This document shows positions 16,215 through 22,812 of a DNA stretch of 64,000 nt, one piece after another. The notes beneath the pieces were generated by a model. The model had not been told where the DNA came from. It saw only the letters and a list, made by a program, of their open reading frames with translations, and ran no database searches. The stretch comes from Micromonospora sp. WMMD1120 (GTDB taxonomy: Bacteria; Actinomycetota; Actinomycetes; Mycobacteriales; Micromonosporaceae), in assembly GCF_029626235.1 (NCBI RefSeq), contig NZ_JARUBO010000005.1, forward strand, positions 2,822,501 through 2,886,500, read 5' to 3'. The position numbers and the translations under genes are program-made. Each line of letters begins with the position of its first letter. Within the stretch, counting starts at the first letter, position 1.

Positions 16215-16829
16215 GTGGATCTGAAGCTGTTCGGCGAGGTTTTCGTGACCCTGCTGGTGATCACCGACCCGCCGGGCATGATGCCGATCTTCCTGGCGCT
16301 GACCGGCCCGTTGCCCGCCCGCGACCGCAACCGGGCGGCCTGGCAGGCCGTCGCGCTGGCGCTGGGCGTCATCGTGATCTTCGCGGTGGCGGGACAGACC
16401 CTGCTGGACTACCTGCACGTGGACCTGCCGGCGTTGCAGGCCGCCGGTGGGCTGCTGCTGGTCCTCGTCGCCCTGGAGCTGCTGACCGGCAAGACCGACG
16501 GCCCCAGCTCGGAGGCCACCTCGAACATCGCGCTGGTGCCGCTGGGCACCCCGCTGCTGGCCGGCCCCGGCGCCATCGTGGCGACGATGCTCTTCGTGCA
16601 GCAGGCCGACGGCCTGGGCGACTACACGGCGATCGCCCTGGCGATCCTCGCCGTGATGGTCGCCGTCTGGATCGTCCTGCGGTTCTCCGGCGGCATCGTG
16701 AAGGTCCTGCGACCGGGCGGTATCGAGGTGCTGACCAGGATCGCCGGCCTGCTGCTGGCCGCGATCGCCGTGCAGCTCATCGCCGACGCGGTGTTCGCCT
16801 TCGTCACGCACTACGTGAACATGACCTGA
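16215..16829 (+). CDS. MarC-family integral membrane protein
   Basis: A 204-residue protein with six hydrophobic segments. It carries the MarC signature VTLLVITDPPGMMPIFLALT near the N-terminus and a second half-repeat around VPLGTPLLAGPGAIVATMLF. MarC proteins are inner-membrane proteins of unsettled function, once wrongly linked to multiple antibiotic resistance. GTG 16215 is the likely start. Confidence 0.9.
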   Translation: MDLKLFGEVFVTLLVITDPPGMMPIFLALTGPLPARDRNRAAWQAVALALGVIVIFAVAGQTLLDYLHVDLPALQAAGGLLLVLVALELLTGKTDGPSSEATSNIALVPLGTPLLAGPGAIVATMLFVQQADGLGDYTAIALAILAVMVAVWIVLRFSGGIVKVLRPGGIEVLTRIAGLLLAAIAVQLIADAVFAFVTHYVNMT

Positions 16830-16873
16830 CCGGCGTCCCCGTGTTGTCGGGGGCGGATGGCAGGATCGCAGGC

Positions 16874-17803
16874 GTGCGACGATCCTCATCAGCGGGACGA
16901 CCGGCGGCCGGTGGTCGGGCTCCCCGGCAGCGCGCCGGCGACACCGAGCAACTCGGCTTCGAGGGCATGCCGGAGCGACTCTTCGTCTGCACCCCGAGCA
17001 AGCTCGGCGCGTACGCGGACTGTCCGCGCCGCTACCGCTACTCCTACGTCGACCGGCCGGCCCCACCCAAGGGCCCGCCGTGGGCGCACAACTCGCTCGG
17101 CGCCAGCGTGCACACCGCCCTGAAGAACTGGTATGCGTTGCCCGCCGACCGGCGGCGTCCCGAGGCGCTGGCCACTCTGCTCAAGGGCACCTGGGTCCGC
17201 GAGGGCTACCGCGACGACGAGCAGGAACGGGCCGCCTACCAGCGGGCCCTGGGCTGGCTGGAGGCGTACGTCGAGACGCTGGAGCCCGACTCCGACCCGC
17301 TCGGCGTGGAACGGGTGGTGGCGGTCAAGACCGCGGTGCTGGCGTTCAACGGTCGCGCCGACCGGATCGACTCCCGGCCCGGCCCGGATGGCCCGGAGCT
17401 GGTCATCGTCGACTACAAGACCGGCCGTACGGGGCTGGACACGGACGACGCCCGGGGCTCGCAGGCGTTGGCGCTCTACGCCTACGCGGCGGAACGGGTC
17501 TTCCGCCGGCCGTGCCGTCGGGTGGAGCTGCACCACCTACCGACCGGCACCGTCGCCGCCCACGACCACACCGTCGAGTCGCTGGCCCGGCAACTGACCC
17601 GGGCGGAGGACACGGCGCGCGACATCATGGCCGCGGAACGGGCGGTCGCGGACGGCGCCGACGCGGACGAGGCGTTCCCGGTGGCGCCCAGCCCGCGCTG
17701 CGGCTGGTGTGACTTCCGGCGACACTGCCCGGCGGGAGCGCAGACGCCCGGCAAGGAGCCCTGGGCGGCGGTGGACCGTCCGACCGAGCCGATGAACCCG
17801 TGA
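16874..17803 (+). CDS. RecB-type PD-(D/E)XK nuclease with predicted Fe-S cluster
   Basis: A stand-alone exonuclease-like domain of 309 residues. The catalytic core includes GRADRID and LVIVDYKTG (motif DYKTG), the PD-(D/E)XK signature. Cys in YADCPRRYRYS near the N-terminus and CGWCDFRRHC near the C-terminus give the one-plus-three pattern that binds a 4Fe-4S cluster in AddB and Cas4 nucleases. It probably acts in DNA repair; no helicase or Cas genes are adjacent. The start is uncertain (GTG 16874 or an upstream codon at 16841). Confidence 0.85.
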   Translation: MRRSSSAGRPAAGGRAPRQRAGDTEQLGFEGMPERLFVCTPSKLGAYADCPRRYRYSYVDRPAPPKGPPWAHNSLGASVHTALKNWYALPADRRRPEALATLLKGTWVREGYRDDEQERAAYQRALGWLEAYVETLEPDSDPLGVERVVAVKTAVLAFNGRADRIDSRPGPDGPELVIVDYKTGRTGLDTDDARGSQALALYAYAAERVFRRPCRRVELHHLPTGTVAAHDHTVESLARQLTRAEDTARDIMAAERAVADGADADEAFPVAPSPRCGWCDFRRHCPAGAQTPGKEPWAAVDRPTEPMNP

Positions 17804-17819
17804 GCCGGGCAGGGGCGGG

Positions 17820-18683
17820 TCAGCCGGCGAGCGACAGCGCGGCGTGACGCGCGGCCCGCTCCTTGGCGGCCTGTAGCAACGGCCCCTCCAGATAGCGGCG
17901 GGGCACCGCGGTGAGCGCGAGCCGCAGCGCGCGTACGGTCAGGTCCGCCGAGAGCGCCGTGGTCGGCAGACCGAGGCCACCGTACATCCGGCGGGCCCAC
18001 GGCGGCAGCAGCGCGAACGCGGTGCCGGCGATGCCCAGGTACGCCCAGCGCGGCGGGCCGAGCGTGAGCCCCAGCCGGACGGGCAGGCTGAGCTTCCACG
18101 GCAGCGGCGGAGCGGTGAGGAAGAGCGCCGTCTCGGCGGCCTCCCGGGTCATCCGCAACTGTGGCCGTATGTCTCGGTAGTACTCCGCGACCTCGGCGGC
18201 GGTGCCCGGCACCGTGGCCGGGTCCAGACCGACCAGGGCGGCCGACCGACGCTGCTCGGTGTAGTAGCCGTCCACCTCGTCGTCGGTGAGCGGAAGCCCG
18301 GCCCGCCGTGCCGTGTCGAGGAAGGACTCCACCTCGGTGACGTGCACCCAGCGCAGCAGGTCCGGGTCGTCGACCCGGAACTCCTCGCCGGTCAGTGGAT
18401 CGGTGGCCCGCAACCGGGCGTGCAGGCGCCGTAGCCGCGCCCCGGCGGCCTCCGCCTCGGCGGTCGTCCCGTAGACGGTGGTCGCCACGTACGTCGCCGT
18501 GCGGACCAGGCGACCCCAGGCGTCGGCGCGGTAGTTGCTGTTCTGCGCGACACCGGCCATGGCCAGCGGATGCAACGCCTGAAGATAGAGCGAACGCAGG
18601 CCGGCGACGATCAGGATCGGCTCCTCGTGCACCTTCCAGGTGACCGAACCGCTTCCGAAAAGGCCGAGGTCATCGGAGTCCAC
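17820..18683 (-). CDS. MpaB-family oxygenase (DUF2236)
   Basis: A 287-residue protein of the latex-clearing/MpaB family, putative haem-dependent oxygenases. Conserved segments include WKVHEEPILIVAGLRSLYLQ and ALHPLAMAGVAQNSNYRADA (its His lies in the family's conserved motif), then RVDDPDLLRWVHVTEVESF. The C-terminal half is helical with a hydrophobic segment. The substrate is unknown. It converges with the nuclease gene, 16 bp apart. Confidence 0.82.
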   Translation of the reverse strand: MDSDDLGLFGSGSVTWKVHEEPILIVAGLRSLYLQALHPLAMAGVAQNSNYRADAWGRLVRTATYVATTVYGTTAEAEAAGARLRRLHARLRATDPLTGEEFRVDDPDLLRWVHVTEVESFLDTARRAGLPLTDDEVDGYYTEQRRSAALVGLDPATVPGTAAEVAEYYRDIRPQLRMTREAAETALFLTAPPLPWKLSLPVRLGLTLGPPRWAYLGIAGTAFALLPPWARRMYGGLGLPTTALSADLTVRALRLALTAVPRRYLEGPLLQAAKERAARHAALSLAG

Positions 18684-18734
18684 CGTCCAAGAGTGCCACG
18701 GCCGGACCGACTCCGCTGGTCACCGGCCGCCCGG

Positions 18735-19163
18735 TCAGACGTCGGCGGAGCGGCGGGCCCGGCACGCCGGGCAGAGACCCCAGAAGGTCACCTCCGCCTC
18801 GTCGACCTCGAACCCGTGCGTGCCGTTCGGCTCCAGGCACGGGGCGCTGCCCGTGGCGCAGTCGACGTCGGCGATCTCACCGCAGCCCCGGCAGACCACG
18901 TGATGGTGGTTGTCGCCCACCCGGGCCTCGTAGCGGGCGGGACTGCCCGCCGGCTCGATCCGGCGGGACAGCCCGGCCCGGGAGAGCGCGCCCAACACGT
19001 CGTAGACCGCCTGGGTGGAGACCGAGTCGAGACGTTCGCGCACCCGCCGGCTGATCTCGTCGACCTCGAGATGGCCGCCCTCGGCCAGCACGTCGAGCAC
19101 CGCGACCCGTGGCCGCGTCACGCGCAGGCCCCTTGATCGCAGCAGCTCCTCGGCGCGGGACAT
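18735..19163 (-). CDS. Fur-family metalloregulator (FurA/CatR-like)
   Basis: A 142-residue winged-helix repressor: the N-terminal DNA-binding domain has RVTRPRVAVLDVLAEGGHLE and VSTQAVYDVLGALSRAGL; the C-terminal dimerisation domain has the metal-binding DNHHHVVCRGC motif and a second CPAC pair, suggesting a structural zinc site. Sequence style matches actinobacterial FurA/CatR peroxide-responsive regulators, but no catalase gene is adjacent. A palindrome at its start suggests autoregulation. Confidence 0.88.
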   Translation of the reverse strand: MSRAEELLRSRGLRVTRPRVAVLDVLAEGGHLEVDEISRRVRERLDSVSTQAVYDVLGALSRAGLSRRIEPAGSPARYEARVGDNHHHVVCRGCGEIADVDCATGSAPCLEPNGTHGFEVDEAEVTFWGLCPACRARRSADV

Positions 19164-19164
19164 T

Positions 19165-19175
19165 TGTCAATGACA
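19165..19175. promoter_or_regulatory. Possible Fur autoregulatory operator
   Basis: TGTCAATGACA is a perfect palindrome (5-bp arms, 1-base centre) beginning one base upstream of the fur start codon. Placement at the start codon suggests a leaderless or very short leader transcript repressed by its own product; this is inferred. Confidence 0.4.
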
Positions 19176-19348
19176 GCACGCCCGAACAGCATCGACAACC
19201 GTCGCCAGCAGCGGGTGGGCACCGTCACCGGCGGGACGACCCCGGTGAACCTGAGCGGGGCGTCGCACGTGTCTCCTGTCGAGAGCCTGGGGACGATCGG
19301 TGGACCATAAGCTGACCACCCCTGACCATGATCCACTGGGAGGGTGAG

Positions 19349-19831
19349 ATGTTCGAGGAGATCCTGGGTCTGCCGGTACACGCCCTGGTCGTCCACGCGG
19401 TCGTCGTGTTCGTGCCGCTGCTTGCGGTGCTGGCCGTCGCATACGTGGGGCTGCCGCGCTGGCGGCGTCGGCTGGACTGGGCGCTGGGCCTCCTCGCCCT
19501 GGCCGCGCCGGTGACCGCCTACGTCGCCGTCAAGTCGGGCGAGGCGCTCACCGACGCGCTGGTCGCCCGTGGTTTCCAGGGGCCGATCCTCGACCAGATC
19601 TTCGAGCACTCCCGCTACGGCGACATCCTGTTCCGGATCGTGGTGCCGCTCGGGATCGCGGCCATCCTGCTGCTGGTGGCGACCAGTGACCACCCCCGCC
19701 TGCCACCACTGCCGGCGCTGGTCACCCCGGTGCTGGCGGTGGCAGTGGTGGCGCTCTCCATCGCCGCTCTCAGCTACGTCTACCTCACCGGCCACAGCGG
19801 CGCGACGGCCGTCTGGGGCAACACCCTCTGA
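19349..19831 (+). CDS. DUF2231 membrane protein
   Basis: A 160-residue protein with four membrane segments, beginning MFEEILGLPVHALVVHAVVV. The LP.HAL.VH motif is typical of DUF2231 proteins, which have possible metal or haem ligands. ATG 19349 follows GGAGGGTGAG. It is transcribed away from fur across a 185-bp divergent region, so Fur control is conceivable. The function is unknown. Confidence 0.85.
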   Translation: MFEEILGLPVHALVVHAVVVFVPLLAVLAVAYVGLPRWRRRLDWALGLLALAAPVTAYVAVKSGEALTDALVARGFQGPILDQIFEHSRYGDILFRIVVPLGIAAILLLVATSDHPRLPPLPALVTPVLAVAVVALSIAALSYVYLTGHSGATAVWGNTL

Positions 19832-19895
19832 CCGGTCGCCCTCTGACCGGTCGCCCGCGGGGCGTCCGCCGGGTGGGCCGCCGACAGTCGCGGGG

Positions 19896-20465
19896 TCAGA
19901 AGACGACCCGCGAGCAGAGCAGGCAGAGCAGCACCAGCAACACCACGCCGGCGGCCGCGCCGAAACCGTAGGTGACCCGCTGTGACCGCTGCTCGGCGGC
20001 GTCCAGGTCGGCCATGTCCTGCGCCGGCAGCGGTCGCGGCGGCGCCGGCTGCAGGTGTACGGGCGGGCGCCAACCGGCCGGCGGCGGCACGCTCGGCGGC
20101 GGGCCGGCGTAACCGGTCGGCGTGGTGCCGGCGTACGCGCTGCCCGGAGGGCCGGCGTATGCGGTCGGCGGGTCGGTCGGTCCTGGCGGTGGTGGGTTGG
20201 TGGGTTCGGTGGTTGGTGGGTCGGTCGGTCCTGGCGGTGGTGGGTTGACCGGTGCGGCAGGTGCCGGGCTGGGCTGCCCGGCCTCTGGCGGACCGGCGGG
20301 CCCGGTCGGCACTTGGCTGGGCTGGGTGGCCGGTGGTGGGCTCGTGGGCCCGGTCGGCGGCGCGGTGGCGGGCGCGGCCGGCGGTTGGCTCGCCGGGCCG
20401 TCATCGGTGCCAGGGCGTCGCCAGTAGTCGTCGTCCGGGGTGCTGCCACCGCTGGGGGTCGTCAC
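19896..20465 (-). CDS. Proline-rich tail-anchored protein
   Basis: A 189-residue protein: residues 1-140 are Pro/Gly/Thr-rich and disordered, and the C-terminus is a single membrane helix (AAAGVVLLVLLCLLCSRVVF) right at the stop. It contains the repeat PPPPGPTDPPT encoded by a 30-bp direct repeat (20170-20199 and 20218-20247). GTG 20465 is the likely start; open reading continues upstream but crosses the divergent gene. The function is unknown. Confidence 0.6.
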   Translation of the reverse strand: MTTPSGGSTPDDDYWRRPGTDDGPASQPPAAPATAPPTGPTSPPPATQPSQVPTGPAGPPEAGQPSPAPAAPVNPPPPGPTDPPTTEPTNPPPPGPTDPPTAYAGPPGSAYAGTTPTGYAGPPPSVPPPAGWRPPVHLQPAPPRPLPAQDMADLDAAEQRSQRVTYGFGAAAGVVLLVLLCLLCSRVVF

Positions 20466-20569
20466 GTTGTCCGACGCTACCAACGCGGCTGGCGGCCCGG
20501 TCGTTTCTGGCCGGCGTGCCATCGTCGATGTCCCGTACGCGCTCGCCGGCTGCGCTAGTCTTGCCGCTC

Positions 20570-20752
20570 GTGAGCATCGACGACCCCGGCGTGCAGGGCG
20601 TGCGTGGCGACGACGACCGCACCGTGGACCTGAGCGAGGACTTCGTGGTGCTGCCCGAGCAGACCTCGGACGACACCGACCGCGGCTGGGGCGAGCGCTC
20701 GGGCGGAAACGACGACTGGCTACTCGCCGAACGACCGCCGCACTGGGACTGA
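20570..20752 (+). CDS. Small acidic conserved protein, 60 residues
   Basis: Begins VSIDDPGVQGVRGDDDRTVD and includes VVLPEQTSDDTDRGWGE and WLLAERPPHWD. It is strongly acidic (many Asp/Glu) with no Cys or membrane segment. Small proteins with this VLPEQT.DDTD motif recur in actinomycetes. GTG 20570 is chosen; it is divergent from the tail-anchored gene with a 104-bp gap. Confidence 0.6.
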   Translation: MSIDDPGVQGVRGDDDRTVDLSEDFVVLPEQTSDDTDRGWGERSGGNDDWLLAERPPHWD

Positions 20753-21001
20753 CCTCGACAGCACCGCGACGCCCGGGTGCTGATCCACGCCCCGGACCTC
20801 GGCGCGCCCTCGCGCCGGGCCTGGTTCGGCCGGCCGTCGGGTGGTAGTTGATCCCGCCTGCCCTCGGCGGTGAGCCCGACCCGGCAGTCCGTCGCGCTGG
20901 TTGTCTGGGCGCCCTTGGCGCCCTGGCGTCCCGCCGGCCGGGGCGTCCCACCCGTCGAGGGGGTCGCTCCTGCCGGAGCGGGTCGTCCGGAACTCGTCGA
21001 C

Positions 21002-21199
21002 CTATCGGGCCGAGACGTCCGCCCCGGTCGGCGCCCGCGTGGGCACCGTCGTCGGTGGGCAGCCGGGCGGGGTGTGCAGTACGGCGGCGGCCAGTCCCAG
21101 CAGCGCGGCGACCAGGCTGGCCCGGAGCAGTGTGCGCCCGCCGGGCGGTGTCAGTCGGCGCAGCGGCCGAAGCGCCCGCGTGGAATCCCGATCGCCCAT
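21002..21199 (-). pseudogene. Possible truncated remnant of an exported-protein gene
   Basis: Encodes 65 residues: a basic start (MGDRDSTRALRPLRRLTPPG), a membrane-like segment (LLRASLVAALLGLAAAVLHT) and a short Pro/Thr tail before TAG. It sits where actinomycetes often have a longer exported gene beside the FmdB gene. It may be a genuine short protein or a truncated one. The rest of 20753-21587 holds no supported gene, only the repeats at 21376-21553. Confidence 0.3.
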
Positions 21200-21375
21200 C
21201 ACCTTCGCCGCCTCCCGTCGCCGGGCATCGAGCGACACCAATCGGCGCAGGCTAAGCGACCTTGGCCCAGGCAGGCTGGCCGACGGCGGGCACCTGTGGA
21301 CAGCCGGTGGGCCTGTGGACAACGCCCGTCCACCGGCTCGCTCTGCTATGACGCCGGCTGGACCGGTGACGCCGG

Positions 21376-21553
21376 CCTTGATCGACTCGAGTTCAAGGAA
21401 ACCGGGCTCTCCGACCCCGCGGGAGGGGCCGATTTTCAGGGAGTCGAGTGGATCAAGCCTCGGTGGCGGCGGGTCGGTCGGACGGGGCCGGAGGGTGGGC
21501 TTTCCGGCCCGGCGGGATGGGCCGACTTTCAGGAAGCTGAGTGGATCAAGGCC
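21376..21553. repeat. Cluster of interspersed palindromic repeats (family shared with 29411-29567)
   Basis: Three related units. One reads forward from 21378 (TTGATCGACTCGAGTTCAAG then GAAACC). Two are inverted, near 21431-21458 (ending GAGTCGAGTGGATCAAG) and 21525-21552 (ending GCTGAGTGGATCAAGGCC). Facing units can fold into long hairpins. The core TTGATCGACTCGRGTT also occurs at 29411-29567. Confidence 0.7.
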
Positions 21554-21587
21554 CGACCGGGTGCGCCGGCCGGGCCTTGATCTCTGC

Positions 21588-21989
21588 TCAGGAGGCGGAG
21601 CTTGTCGCCGCCGTCTTGCTGCCGCTCGACCCGCCCGAGGACGAGCCGCTCGACCCGCCCGAGGACGACCCCGACGAGGAGCCCGCCGAGGACGACCCGG
21701 AGGAGCCGGACGACGAGGACGACCCGGACGACGAGGACGAGCTGTCACCCGAGGACGATTCGGACTTCGCCGTCTTGCTGGCCGTGCCACCGGCGTTGCT
21801 CTCCGAGCCGGACGCCCGCGAGTCGGTGCGGTAGAAGCCCGAACCCTTGAAGACGATGCCGACCGAGTTGAAGACCTTGCGCAGCCGCCCCTGACACGCC
21901 GGGCACTCGGTCAACGGCTCGTCAGAGAAGGACTGCACCGCCTCGAGCTGCTGACCGCACGTGGTGCAGGCGTACTGGTACGTGGGCAC
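21588..21989 (-). CDS. FmdB-family zinc-ribbon protein with Ser-rich tail
   Basis: A 133-residue protein. Residues 1-45 form a zinc ribbon with CTTCG and CPACQG, the FmdB/CxxC_CxxC_SSSS signature, starting VPTYQYACTTCG. Residues 55-133 are a long Ser/Gly tail. The start is GTG 21989; longer upstream reading lacks conservation. It corresponds in position to mycobacterial Rv0991c, a redox-regulated chaperone-like factor, with a gene for 5-formyltetrahydrofolate cyclo-ligase 61 bp upstream on the same strand. Confidence 0.85.
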   Translation of the reverse strand: MPTYQYACTTCGQQLEAVQSFSDEPLTECPACQGRLRKVFNSVGIVFKGSGFYRTDSRASGSESNAGGTASKTAKSESSSGDSSSSSSGSSSSSGSSGSSSAGSSSGSSSGGSSGSSSGGSSGSKTAATSSAS

Positions 21990-22050
21990 GTTCTCCTCCG
22001 GATCTGGCTCGGCCAGTTGGCACTCGACGTATTCGAGTGCCAATGGTGCG

Positions 22051-22728
22051 TCATTCGCCCCGGGTTCGTCCAGCGGACGTGTGGGGCGCGACACCTTGCG
22101 CCGTACCCGGGCCGTTGTCAAGCGTACGCATCCCGTCGGCCGGCGTGACGACTGCGCGCACACGCCTGTCGTGCGGTTCCGCCGGCAGCGCCTCGACCAG
22201 CTCGCCGTCGTGCAGCGGGACCACGGTCACCGTCGCCTCGGGCACCCGGGCGAGCGCCCGGTCGTACGAGCCGCCGCCGCGCCCGAGCCGCCGTCCGTGG
22301 CGGTCGACGGCGAGGGCCGGTACGACCACCAGGTCCGCCTGCGCCACGGCGGCCACCCCGAGACGGTCGCCGGTGGGTTCCCGGATACCCCGGCCCGCGG
22401 CGATCAGGGTGGACGGACCGGTGTACGCCGCCCAGTCCAGATCGTTGTCGGCGAGGAGCACGGGCAGCAGCAGCTCGGCGTCGGCCGGTAACGCCGCCCG
22501 CAGCACCTCGGGGAGGTCGGCCCCGCCCGGTTCGGAGCCGACCGGCACGTACGCGGTCATCCGGCATGGGCGCAGCCGGCGTACCAGGGAAACCAGCTCG
22601 GCCTGGACGCGCCCGGCGGCGGCCGCCCGGCTGGCGGCCGGCAGCGACCGGCGGCGGGCGAGCAGCTCGACGCGCGCGTCCCGCTTCGCCGTTCGGGTCA
22701 CTTCCGCTTCATCAGAAAATTCCGGCAC
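22051..22728 (-). CDS. 5-formyltetrahydrofolate cyclo-ligase
   Basis: A 225-residue enzyme converting 5-formyl-THF to 5,10-methenyl-THF with ATP. Motifs: basic N-terminal helix with KRDARVELLARR, YVPVGSEPGG, and the ATP/folate signature GRRLGRGGGSYDRALAR. GTG 22728 follows AGGAG with suitable spacing; the ATG at 22758 is a weaker candidate. Its position, divergent from the diguanylate cyclase and next to FmdB, matches the mycobacterial Rv0992c-Rv0991c order. Confidence 0.9.
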   Translation of the reverse strand: MPEFSDEAEVTRTAKRDARVELLARRRSLPAASRAAAAGRVQAELVSLVRRLRPCRMTAYVPVGSEPGGADLPEVLRAALPADAELLLPVLLADNDLDWAAYTGPSTLIAAGRGIREPTGDRLGVAAVAQADLVVVPALAVDRHGRRLGRGGGSYDRALARVPEATVTVVPLHDGELVEALPAEPHDRRVRAVVTPADGMRTLDNGPGTAQGVAPHTSAGRTRGE

Positions 22729-22812
22729 GCAACACTCCTGACGCAACGCCTCTCTCACGGTTGCTCTGTGTCAGCATCGCAAGCGACGGAGGCGGAACTT
22801 CCGGGGGGACGA

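Noticed and set aside
15129..17066. 645-codon minus-strand open frame
   Set aside because: Antisense to PHP, MarC and nuclease genes; no domain and no ribosome binding site.
20170..20247. 30-bp direct repeat considered as mobile or CRISPR-like
   Set aside because: It encodes the Pro-rich repeat of the tail-anchored protein in frame; ordinary low-complexity coding DNA.
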